A program made the translations under genes and the position numbers. The notes under the pieces are model-generated. The model worked only from the letters and a program-made list of their open reading frames with translations, searched no databases and was not told the DNA's origin. DNA of 64,000 bases, from positions 13,015,431-13,079,430 of the forward strand of contig NC_088322.1 in the NCBI RefSeq assembly GCF_910592395.1, read 5' to 3'. The DNA comes from Lineus longissimus (lineage: Eukaryota; Nemertea; Pilidiophora; Heteronemertea; Lineidae). Position 1 is the first letter of the stretch; each line of letters begins with the position of its first letter. This document shows positions 36,401 to 48,200 of this stretch, one piece after another.

Positions 36401-38751
36401 GGAATATGGACCATATAATCGAAACTCTGGCGTTTCGAACAATTCTCCTGGCGTGTCTTTTTTTATGTATCTACGTAACAGAAGCATCACTATGCCTTTA
36501 TTGCCTTCTCGCTGTTGCTCACCTAATCAGTGTTATAGTAGATTATGATCTAGTTCTTCATGTAGGTAGATTACTGTATGATATTGTAGATTTTGATATA
36601 ATTCTTCATGTAGGTAGATTTACTGTATTATATTGTAGATTGTGATATAATTCTTCATGTAGGTAGATTGGCTCAGCAAGGGAATGGAGCAAGGCGCCTC
36701 TAGGTAAATACCTAGCACAACAACACAACTAGAAAATGAACATAGTGCAAACATGAACGTGACCTTTGTTGCCTATTTCCATCCGCTGCATCACGGAGGC
36801 ATTGCTGAGCATTTCGACCAGATCGTTCTCCCATTCAATTTCCTCGTTCAGCAGTTCGAGTTCCCATTCATCAGCTGCAAAAAAGGTTTTTTAGACATGA
36901 AAGAGCAGCGGACCTACTACGAAGTGATCTAAAAGATGAAAACCCCGATCAAAACCACACGAAAATGCAATTCGATCTGCCCTGTTCGGCAAGGTATATC
37001 GAGGAGAACGAAAACTCTTACCTCAAATCCTGGAAGATCGCGCCCGTTAGCCTTGTTGGGTGCTCCGAACAGGAAATCCCGTACGGAAGAAGGAAGCATA
37101 TTTTATGAAATATATACAACGTAAGACAAGTGGTCATCCTGACTTTCATGCGTGGGCGTCACCATGCACTATGGGGCTCCACTTGGTGAGTAACTTAGCG
37201 ATCTCAAAAACTTGCGGGTCAAGATACAGAACTTACGGTAGGCTATGATCTCGCAGACATAGAAGTGTCTTTCATTGCAGTCCTTCTCCTTTGCCTCACC
37301 GGTTTCCCGATCAATGACCACACAGTCCTTGTTCGGATACTCGTCCAGGGAATCACCTGACCACTCCCAGAAAATGTCCTTAAAGGATATCAAATAATTT
37401 AGGGTAAATCCTTGCTCAAAAGGGCCCCACGTCTGTAATCGCCCCTATCGGAAATTGGCAATTGCGGATTCTAGTAAAAAAAATTCGATGAAACCGTACT
37501 TGAAAGCATGGCGGACTTACCCAATAGTCGCCTCTCTCCTCGTAGTCGACATATCCATCTACCCATTCAAATAGTCCCTCTGTTTCAAGGTCACTCAAGC
37601 CGATCCACGCCACGGAACCGTCGTCCAGTCTGAAATGACAGTTATGAACCTGTGATACATCAGCGTAAGCGCGGAGGCAGAAATGAACAGGCGCACCACA
37701 AGAGTGCACATTATGGCCTATGTTGTGCTATGTAATGCGCTTTGAGACTGAACAGTTGTACAACATAAAAGCCCTGTAAGAACTGATATTCAATTTTTTA
37801 CATTTCGTTTCGATCCATAGTCAAAATTTTTGGCACTGCGTATTATTCCTAAAGAACGACCACGAATAGTAATTTTAGTGCCCTGTTTCATTTTTAACTC
37901 ACAACGGACTTTGGATGTCCTCTTATATATATAGTTTCATCAATAACAATTCTTCCGTGTCAACCAAAGGTCGCACTGAGTGCATTTTCATTACTTCGAC
38001 CGTGAAGAGTCAATCGTGCCAATTCAACTATGTCGACTACGGCCATGTCACCATTAAACAATTGAAGAAAACTCTCTTGCGTCTTTTCATGTCGAAGTCA
38101 CTGCACAGGGTATAGCAGATTCAGATGAGAATGATAACTTACTCTATGTCCATCATGTCCAAGATGTAATCATACACGACTTTCTTGACGACTACGGCCA
38201 GGTCGCCGTCATATTCATCTTCGCATGCCTGTCTGGCCTCTTCCCACGTGCCCATGTCCAGTCCAAGGATGTAGCAGATATCGTTGAGGATGAACCCGCC
38301 TTCATCCTCGCATCCTTCAAGGCCAAAAGCTGAAAAATGATGGAAGTAGATTTTTTGATAGACTCAAGTAACGTGCAGAGATTGATAAAACATTGTTCTT
38401 CTTTGGGATTCTAGGAATAATGACAAGGTCTATATTTGCCATCATATTATTATATTTGCCAAACTCTTTTTGCCATCATGAAGAAAAAACCAATGAAAGC
38501 AAGCATCTGACGTGAAAAAAATTTCATCAACGTTTTTCATTAGAATAACACGTTTATTATCAACGCTTGGCTTGATCGAATTACGGCTGTGAAAGGAACA
38601 ATAATCTTGCATTGCACATAATTGGTAAACGAAAATGCGGGGAAAGAGTATACTTACATCTGGCCTTTCTGTATAGCTTTCGCTTTGCATCGGCAAACTT
38701 GAAAACACCAAAACACGCCACAAGCATTACGAACAAGGGAAGGCGCGACAT
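31698..38751 (-). CDS. Secreted C-type lectin-astacin-TSP1 protein (15 exons, 791 aa)
   Basis: Exons in coding order: 38658-38751, 38143-38329, 37521-37629, 37237-37378, 36764-36874, 36091-36286, 35687-35787, 35286-35409, 34749-34939, 34017-34274, 33292-33456, 32900-33066, 32592-32775, 32137-32310, 31698-31870. They total 2,376 nt and the phases close. Order: signal peptide, C-type lectin-like domain (about 35-177), propeptide with FKGD, furin site RRRRKR (285-290), astacin domain with [19 protein letters not shown] (zinc ligands His388, His392, His398) and SIMHY (443-447), TSP1, an unnamed CW module, TSP1, TSP1. Furin cleavage would release the lectin with the propeptide from the mature protease. 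The exon layout differs from the two other astacins, so this is a more distant relative. Two junctions use weaker donors (GTCACG after 36764, GTTAGT after 35286). Confidence 0.86.
34017..35787 (-). CDS. Astacin catalytic domain of the lectin-astacin gene
   Basis: Exon 35687-35787 carries the polybasic RRRRKR and the mature start [10 protein letters not shown] with GGVVPYEF. Exon 35286-35409 has the Cys-containing DSCITFV segment. Exon 34749-34939 has an extra two-Cys loop ([10 protein letters not shown] to FGWCW) in front of the complete zinc motif with the RPDRDDY loop. Exon 34017-34274 has the [10 protein letters not shown] Met-turn and ends with VYKC. All catalytic residues are present. 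Confidence 0.88.
36551..36669. repeat. Intronic tandem repeat, period 48-49 bp
   Basis: Between exons 36764-36874 and 36091-36286 the string TTCTTCATGTAGGTAGATT recurs at 36554, 36602 and 36651, with related AT-rich sequence between. About 2.7 copies. Confidence 0.75.
37237..38329 (-). CDS. C-type lectin-like domain in front of the astacin propeptide
   Basis: Three exons (38143-38329, 37521-37629, 37237-37378) encode the fold. The landmarks are [17 protein letters not shown], the helix [15 protein letters not shown] with LFEWVDG, and the final cysteines in [18 protein letters not shown]. The EPN or QPD sugar triad and the WND motif are not seen, so calcium-dependent sugar binding is doubtful. 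Protein binding or a structural role is equally possible. Confidence 0.82.
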
Positions 38752-40527
38752 GGTGCAGCCGTGTCCAGAAACAGAGTCACAGCGAAGATACAACCAGAAT
38801 ATTCATATTATTGTAACCAATTGGGTAATTTCTAGGGCCCCATAGAATCTTCTCATTGGGGTCAATTTGTAAAAATCACTGCAATTTAGCGGCATTGACG
38901 GATGTGTCATTATGTGAAGAGCAAAATTGACCATAATTAGCATGATTTTTAATGTTCTACGGGTTATCAATGGAAAACAAAAGGACGCTGTCCTGATACT
39001 GATTTGGCCTTGTTGGCACGACTATGAACTTGTGAGTGTGTCATATAAAATGATTGTGGGTTCGAACCAAGGTCCAGTTGCCGGCTGTGTTCGAATCGAA
39101 CTCTGATGAACGCTGTAATATCCATTAGTTGAGAGTCCTGGTAAAAACAAGACAAATGTCATACCTGAGGATATTATGGCTACGCAGAATGCAGAATAAG
39201 AAGAATGTCATGCGACAGTCGCTGACAAGCGCGCTGTGGTCGTTCTAAGACAGTGTTTACTTGAAGTTAAACCAAAAGTGTTAAGTGCACAGTTACGATT
39301 CATTGCTTTTTTCATAACCCAAATTTGTCGATATGCACATTTTAATCGATGCGAAAAACATCCACGACTACATGTAAATCGCAGATGGCTCATTATCGAA
39401 ACTCGAAAAAAAGTAATGTTTTTTGTCTAGATGCCCGTTATCTGCAAATTATATGATGTATCGTCCTTAACGACGTCTTATATTTATATAATTGTTTTAA
39501 ACAGAAGAATTTGCTATTTTTTCTAAGTCTGATTTATCTTACGTATTCTTACAAGGAGGCCCCAATATTATTCCAACAATTATACGCCAACGCCCTTCAT
39601 TCTGACTGTGTTCCAAAATTCTATGTAAGAACACACAATGGGTCATTTTCAAATTGATTATGTTACGGCTAATAATGTTTGCCTGAAGATGATCCCAGGC
39701 CTCGGGCTAAAGGCCTTATGCATATTTATGCCAATTCCCGAGACGCTTTCCATTAGCATGGCATTATATGGCTAATGGATTTCAGGACAGCACGAGGCAA
39801 CCAGCGTCTGTCCTTAAAACATTCATCGTTGTGATATTATTTTGATGCAGCAATATTTTGATGTCATAATATCCTTGGACAGTTTAACAATTTCGAGCTC
39901 GCTGGAAGTTTGGAATTATTTTACGTTTTTGGACCATCGCAGCCGTGGAAACGAAAGAATGCTGTTCGCGACTCTTATACGGTAAGTGAATTAATTTCGC
40001 CTCTCCTTGTCTACACTCGATGATAGATAATAGAAAAGGGAATATTCTGCTTTGTACAAATATGCTACGCAATGCGCTGGCCAACATCGGTATTGCGCAA
40101 TATGGCCTACTGACTTTCACATAATTATTTGTTTCTCAAGAGTAGGCCCTGCGACGTTTGAAAGATGTGAGAAAGGGAACAAAAAATATAATTCTTGCCG
40201 AAATTCATGTTTTTGTGTTGTTTGGTTAGTGCTATGTATCTTAGGTGATAAACTGAAACAATGTGACCAAAATAGTGAATACTGTTAAAGCACACGAGCG
40301 AGCAGAAGTCCTTACGCCACTACTAGGACTTCTGTAAAGGTAATAACCTGCGTTTTCCTGCATGAGGATAAGTTTGTTGTCATTCGGGACCCTAGTGGTG
40401 ATAATTTTGATTATTTCCACAGCAGAATATTCGAATGTTTATTTTATCAAGAAACTCAAAGATGCGGCAGAGACGCCCCATACCAAATTTGTCAACGTGA
40501 CAATAATAGAGAAACTTTCACGCGCCT
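38752..40527. other. Intergenic stretch, no gene seen
   Basis: Upstream of the lectin-astacin start. No open frame shows motifs or splice framing. No clear TATA element was found near 38751. Confidence 0.45.
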
Positions 40528-40533
40528 AATAGG

Positions 40534-40803
40534 TATGGGCGGTTATTGCCGCAAATATTCACCATCGCGCGAGGGATAGCAAGTGACTCCTAGAAGCCGA
40601 TTAGGCGTATAGTTCGTGGCGCGTATAGCTGTAATTTCTAAAATCTGCGTTTCCTAGAATCGTCGTGAGGGATAGATACCGCGAGCTCTAGAATCCGCAG
40701 GTTCTAGAGCCGTGAGCGATAGATCTCGTGAGGGATAGAAGTTCCAAAAAAATCTTGCTATCCCTCGCGCGTTGGTGAATATTTGCGGCAATAACCGCCC
40801 ATA
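40534..40803. mobile_element. MITE-like non-autonomous DNA transposon, 270 bp
   Basis: Positions 40534-40583 and 40754-40803 are inverted copies matching at 49 of 50 bases (the difference is base 32, T against A). They begin TATGGGCGGTTATTGCC. AATAGG occurs directly on both sides (40528-40533 and 40804-40809), a 6-bp target-site duplication. The interior has no coding capacity but repeats GAGGGATAG several times. High arm identity suggests a young insertion. The superfamily cannot be named from this alone. Confidence 0.85.
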
Positions 40804-40809
40804 AATAGG

Positions 40810-42268
40810 CACACACTATCGTAATGTTTCACCAACAAACCAGACAAAACAGCCACGCCCGTTGTTATTTATTCAAGTAAATACAAAAACTACTGGAAGT
40901 GATTCGAAATTTCCATCTGGACGCAAATTCACGTAGATTTACCCGAAATGTGAGGAATTGTTGTTTGAATAACCCAGTATGTATATGTTTGCGGTGATAT
41001 TCGCCCGCGGGTTATTTGTCAATGTGATATCATTGTAAAAGGTAGCGAGACACGGTGTGTGTGAAAACATTGAGGTCGGCTCTACCAGAACGGTGAGGTG
41101 AAATTAGAAATTGAATATTTTGTTTGAATTTAATAGCATAAGCACTGATGCAACTGACGTATCATAAACCATGGATGGTTTATACCCATGGACTTGACAC
41201 TAGCATTATGTTTAATTTACATGGTGCTATGTGGGGTACTGGATCTATGAGGTACGGAAAAGAATATTTCAGATTGAGCACATGGTAAGATGTATGGTAC
41301 AAGTAACTTAGTATCCATTAAGCCAGAAATATTTGTACTTATATTGGGTTCTTGAATCTGTGAGTCACACAAACGACTGCAGTATTGAGTTCAGTATATG
41401 TTCGTCACTAAATGATTGGTTTTCTTCATCAGCTCGTCCAAATAAGGATAATATTTGTATGATATGTTTCAAGCAAACATTTGCTCCAACTAGTATATAA
41501 ATATTTCATTTGCCCCCATGAACGGTGTTCATGGTTTTCATAAGAGATCATAAGAGAAAGCAATACGTTAGCCAAAGGGTAACTGAGAAAAATATGAGTT
41601 TTAGAAAAATACCATGATATAGGTTACCTATGATTATTTGATGGGAAATATTTTATTCCACTGAAATATAATTGTTCTGGATTAAAAGCAATTCCTGTCA
41701 TGTATGAAATAACCAACAATTAATGCTAGTAGTTTGTGGACAATGCAGACATATCACCTAGTATTATCGAATTCAGGTTAATGACAAACGTTTTTGTTCA
41801 TCCAAACATGTTCTTCTCAATTTTTAATTGAGCCATTTTAGATGTAATAGCCGTTTAACCTCCGACACTAATACTAATAATTGCTGAGATCATTACTAAT
41901 TGTTAGGGTTTCACGTATATACAGGTCAGTGCAAAATGATATATATGTATGTTGTTTTGGATCAGGGACTACCTTGACAATATGGGCTGCTCAAATTATG
42001 TTTCAGAATTAATGTAAAAATGCGCTCAACAGATACTTTTGATACGGGATACCATTCAATAAAGTCGTGTCGGTTTGGGGGCGTATTTAGTAATTGGACA
42101 AACACGATTATCTCTCAATTTTGTTTTCACGTGGGTGATTTTTGGGAAGTAATAGTGTTGCTGGTTAGATGATATAATTCAATAATTATACAGTGCTTCT
42201 GAAAAAAGAAATTGGTCCAATTCAGCTATCGAAAAAAACACCAATAATTGGCTCAGGCATTGTCAATC
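40810..42268. other. Upstream region of the giant mucin-like gene
   Basis: AT-rich, without a supported gene. An acceptor-like TTTTCAG at 42277-42283 just before the coding start hints that a 5' UTR intron lies in this stretch. Confidence 0.4.
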
Positions 42269-42295
42269 ATGATCTGGTTTTCAGGTACAGCAATT

Positions 42296-45200
42296 ATGAA
42301 ACACACGATACCGAAATGGACAAAGAACAAATCAATCATACTCGTCGTTTTCGTTATCTACACTGTTATACAGATATGTGGCTCAGTGGAGGAAACGGTT
42401 GCAGAGCTATCACAAGGAGTAAAGACGCCAAACTTGGCACAAAGCGGCAAAGGTACAGTGAGTCAGAAGCAAGAAGGTCCAGCCCAAGAGACGAAGTTAA
42501 CCGAAATTGGTTACAGCGCAGGAACGGATGCTCCTCCATTACAAAATGGCGGTCACAGCAATATTTCTGTTTTATTTCTCTCTAGTATTATCCACAGCAA
42601 ACAATCGGATGTAAATAGTAGTGCAAATTCTGATAGAACTGCAAGCAACTCGAGATTCAGCTCAAAAGAACAACAGCCGATATCTACGCAGAACGAGATT
42701 CCATTGTCATATTTTGAAGCAATAGCCTCGAAACATCCGTCAGTGGTAAAGAACAATTTAGATGATGTACATGATAATACCAAGATTGAAAGTGGAAGAA
42801 AGGAGAGTGCATTATCTGAGGACAAGTTTAAAAAACTGCAGTCGAAACGGCATAAAAGGAGTGTGAATAAACATCCTATCGGGCAATCTGCAATTCCGAA
42901 GCAAGCAGTTGAAACGACAACAAAGCCAATGCAACCACCACCAGACTATTCACTATTCCATGGTAGGATTCGAGCGAGTACACAAAAAACGTCGCCTAAT
43001 ATATTTGGTGGAAATGGACAAATTAATGTTGGGATCATGACAGTGAAAGCTGGTTGGGTACCATTGCCCGCAACCCCAGCCCAAAACATCATTTCTCACT
43101 CCACGGTTAATTTCCGGACTTCTAAAGCAAAATCACCAGTCACAGTTGGGCAAGGGAACATGCAATTGCAGTCTGGTAAATCTCCAACTGTGTGGGACCC
43201 GGGTATTTTAAGTACCCGAAGCCTAAAACAAACTAAAAGCACTACCATATTATCTTCTGGAGAAGGCTCGATGCGAGGGGAGGGCATTGGTGAGACTACG
43301 ACAGTGTCCAACAATCTGATAATGCGTGTAAAACGAAAACAGGCTAGGTTTTGGAACCTAACTAGTCCAATACCTCTTTCGACGTATCAAGTACCTACCA
43401 CATCCGTGGGGATTGAAAGTACAAGTGGTACTTTTAATTATCTGTACTCAACCACAGGGCTAAAAATCACTTCATCAGTGACTACCATACAAAGCTCAAC
43501 TATCGACTTAACGACCTTACAAGACACGACTATAATATTGGGAAGTACTACCGGGCTAACTACACTATCAGAAGCATCCACCCCCATGGAAAGTACTACA
43601 TGGTTGACTAGCTTACCAGGCACAACGACCCAAGTAGAAAGTACTGCGTTGCTAACTACAATTCCAGGCACGACTACTGAACTCGAAAAAGCAACATGGT
43701 TGGCCACCTCAGCTGTAACAACTACTGAATTAGATAATACAACCTTAATCAGTACGTTACCAGATGCAACAACATCGTTTGAAAGCACGGCAGGTCCAAC
43801 CACAGTGCAGGGGACTACTATGCCATTAGAAAGTACATCAGGTCTTACCACCATGGAGGACACCACCATGCGGTTTGAAACTACATCAGGTCAAATTACA
43901 ATGAAAGACACTACCACACCATTTGAAACTACATCCGGTCTAACTACAATGGAGGACTCTACCACGCCATTTGAAACTACATCAGGTCTCACCACAATGG
44001 AGGACACTTCCACGCCGTTTGAAACTACATCAGGTCTAACCACAACGGAGGACACTTCCACGCCATTTGAAACTACATCCGGTCTAACTACAATGGAGGA
44101 CACCACCAGGCCATTTGAAACTACATCCGGTCTCACTACAATGGAGGACACTACCACGCCATTTGAAACAACACCAGAGCTAACCACAAATGAGGACACT
44201 ACCACGCCGTTTGAAACCACATCAGGTCTCACCACAATGGATGACACTACCACGCCATTTGAAACAACACCAGAGCTAACCACAATTGAGGACACTACCA
44301 CGCCGTCTGAAACCACATCAGGTCTCACCACAATGGAGGGCACTACCACGCCATTTGAAACAACACCAGAGCTAACCACAATTGAGGAGACCCCCACGCC
44401 ATTTGAAACAACACCAGAGCTAACCACAATTGAGGACACCCCCACGCCCTTTGAAACCACATCAGGTCTCACCACAATGGAGGGCACTACCACGCCATTT
44501 GAAACAACACCAGAGCTAACCACAATTGAGGACACCACCACGCCCTTTGAAACCACATCAGGTCTCACCACAATGGAGGGCACTACCACGCCATTTGAAA
44601 CATCACCAGAGCTAACCACAATTGAGGACACCACCACGTCCTTTGAAACTACATCAGGTCTCACAACAATGGAGGAAACTTTCACGCCATTTGAAACAAC
44701 ACCACAGCTAACCAGAATTCAGGACACTACCACGCCGTTTGAAACCACATCAGCTCTCACCACAATGGAGGACACTTCCACGCCATTTGAAACAACACCA
44801 GAGCTAACCGCAGTTGAGGACACCACCACGCCGTTTGAAACCACATCAGGCCTCACCACAATGGAGGACACTTCCACGCCGTTTGAAACCACATCAGCTC
44901 TCACCACAATGGAGTACACCACCACGCCCTTTGAAACCACATCAGGTCTCACCACAATGGAAGACACTACCACGCCATTTGAAACAACACCAGAGCTAAC
45001 CGCAATTGAGGACACCACCACGCCGTTTGAAACCACATCAGGTCTCACCACAATGGATGACACTACCACGCCATTTGAAACAACACCAGAGCTAACCACA
45101 ATTGAGGACACCATCACGCCCTTTAAAACCACTTCAGGTCTCACCACAATGGAGGACACTTCCACGCCGATTGAAACAACACAAGAGCTAACCACAATGG

Positions 45201-48200
45201 AGGACACTACCACGCCGTTTGAAACCACACCAGGTCTCACCACAATGGAGGACACTACAACGCCATTTGAAACAACACCAGAGCTAACCTCAATTGAGGA
45301 CACCATCATGGCGTTTGCAAACACATCAATTCTCACTACAATGGAGGACACCACCACGCCATATGAAACAACACCAGAGCTAACCACAATGGAGGACACT
45401 TCCACGCCGTTTGAAACAACATCAGGTCTCACCACAATGGAGGACACTACCGCGCCATATGAAACAACACCAGAGCTAACCACAATGGAGGAAACCACCA
45501 CGCCATTTGAAACCACATCAGGTCTCACCACAATGGAGGACACTACCACGCCATTTGAAACAACACCAGAACTAACCACAATGGAGGACACTACCACGCC
45601 GTTTGAAACCACATCAGGTCTCACCACAATGGAGAACACTTCCACGATGTTTGAAACAACACCAGAGCTTACCACAATTGAGGACACCACCACGCCGTTT
45701 GAAACCACATCAGGTCTCACCACAATGGAGGACACTTCCACGCCGATTGAAACAACACAAGAGCTAACCACAATGGAGGACACTACCACGCCGTTTGAAA
45801 CCACACCAGGTCTAACCACAATGGAGGACACTAGTGCGCCGTTTGAAACCACACCAGGTCTCACCACAATGGAGGACACTTCCACGCCGTTTGAGACAAC
45901 ACCAGAGCTAACCACAACGGAGGACACTACCACGCCGTTTGAAACCACACCAGGTCTAACCACAATGGAGGACACTAGCGCGCCGTTTGAAACCACACCA
46001 GGTCTAACCACAATGGAGGACACTACCACGCCGTTTGAAACCACATCAGGTCTCACCACAATGGAGAACACTTCCATGATGTTTGAAACAACACAAGAGC
46101 TTACCACAATTGAGGACACCACCACGCCGTTTGAAACCACATCAGGTCTCACCACAATGGAGGACACTTCCACGCCGTTTGAAACAACACAAGAGCTAAC
46201 CACAATGGAGGACACTACCACGCCGTTTGAAACCACACCAGGTCTAACCACAATGGAGGACACTAGCGCGCCGTTTGAAACCACACCAGGTCTCACCACA
46301 ATGGAGGACACTTCCACGCCTTTTGAAACAACACCAGAGCTAACCGAAATTGAGGACACCACCACGCCGTTTGAAACCACATCAGGTCTCACTACAATTG
46401 AGGACACCACCACGCTGTTTGAAACCACATCAGCTCTCGCCACAATGGATGACACTTCCACGCCTGTTGAAACAACACCAGAGCTAACCACAATGGAGGA
46501 AACTACCACGCCGTTTGAAATCACATCAGCTCTCACCACAATGGAGGACACTTCCACGCCGTTTGAAACAACACCAGAGCTAACCACAATTGTGGAAACC
46601 ATCACGCCGTTTGAAACCACATCAGCTCTCACCACAATGGAGGACACTACCACGCCGTTTGAAACAACACCAGAGCTAACCACAATGGAGGACACTACCA
46701 CGCCGTTTGAAACCACATCAGAGCTAACCACAATTGAGGACACTACCACGCCGTTTGAAACTACATCTAATCTAACCACAATGGAGGACGCTACCGCCTC
46801 GTTTGAAACGACATCTGCTCTAACCACAATTGAGGACACTAGCGCGTCGTTTGAAACTACATCTGATCTTTCAACAATGGGGGATGCTGCCACCCTGTTT
46901 GAAACTACAACAGATCTAACCCCAATTGATGACACTATCACGCCATTTGAAACTAAATCAGGTCAAGCCACAATTGAGGACACTACCACGTCGTTTGAAA
47001 GTACGTCAGGTCAAACCACAATGGAGGACACTACCGCCTCGTTTGAAACTACATCTGGTCTAACCACCATGGAGGACACTACCATGCCGTTCGAAACTAA
47101 ATCTGATTTGACGACAATTGGGGATACTGCTACGCCGTTTGAAACTACACCAGATTTAACCACAATTGATGACACTATCACGTCGTTTGAAACTACGTCA
47201 GGTCTAACCACAATGGAGGACACTACCGGCTCATTTGAAACTACATCTGGTCTAACCACAATGGAGGACACTACCACGTCGTTTGAAACTACACCAGATT
47301 TAACCACAATGGAGGACACTACCACGCTGTTCGAAACTATATCAGGTCTAACCACTATGGAGGACACTACAACACCTTATGAAATTACACCAGAGCTAAC
47401 CACAGTTGAGGACACTACCATGTCGTTTGAAACTACGTCAGGTCTAACCACAATGGACGACACTACCGACTCGTTTGAAACTATATCTGGTCTAACCACC
47501 ATGGAGGACACTACCATGTCGTTTGAAACTACACCAGATTTAACCACTATGGCGGACACTACAACGCCTTATGAAATTGCACCAGAGCTAACCACAGTTG
47601 AGGACACTACCACGCCGTTTGACAGTACACCAGGCCTAACCACAACTGAGGACACTACCACGCCATATGAAGCTACATCAGGTTTACCCACAATGGATGA
47701 CAATACCACACCCTTTGACACTACATTTGGTCTAACCATAGTTGAGGATACTTCCATGCTGTTTGAAACTACACCAGATCCAATCCCAATTGAAAACACT
47801 ACCATGCCATTTGAAACTACATCTGCTCTGACCACAATTGAGGATACTGCCACGCCATTTGAAACTACAGCTAGTCTAACTGCAATGGAGGACACTCTCA
47901 CAGCATTTGAAAGTACATCAGTTAGCAGTTTTGAAGATACCACGACACCATTGGAAGCTTCTACAGTCGAAGGCACCACCTTACCATTGGAAACCTACAC
48001 GTTAGAAGATACCACAACGCCATATAAAACTTCGACGTTGGAAGATGCCACCACACAATTTGATGCTTTGACTGTGGAAGATACCACAACACCATTGGAA
48101 ACGACTACAGTAGAAAGTATAACAGTGCCATTGGAAATTTCTACTGCGGGTGATATCACAACACCATTTGAAACTTCCACTGCGGAAGATGCCACAACAC

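Noticed and set aside
36541-36670. Possible CRISPR-like or regulatory repeat
   Set aside because: Only about 2.7 copies of a 48-49 bp AT-rich tandem inside an intron of an animal gene. A simple minisatellite explains it.
42193-42585. 130-codon frame at the start of the giant gene
   Set aside because: It overlaps the signal peptide in another frame, shows no secretion signal and stops, whereas the frame from 42296 stays open to the window end.
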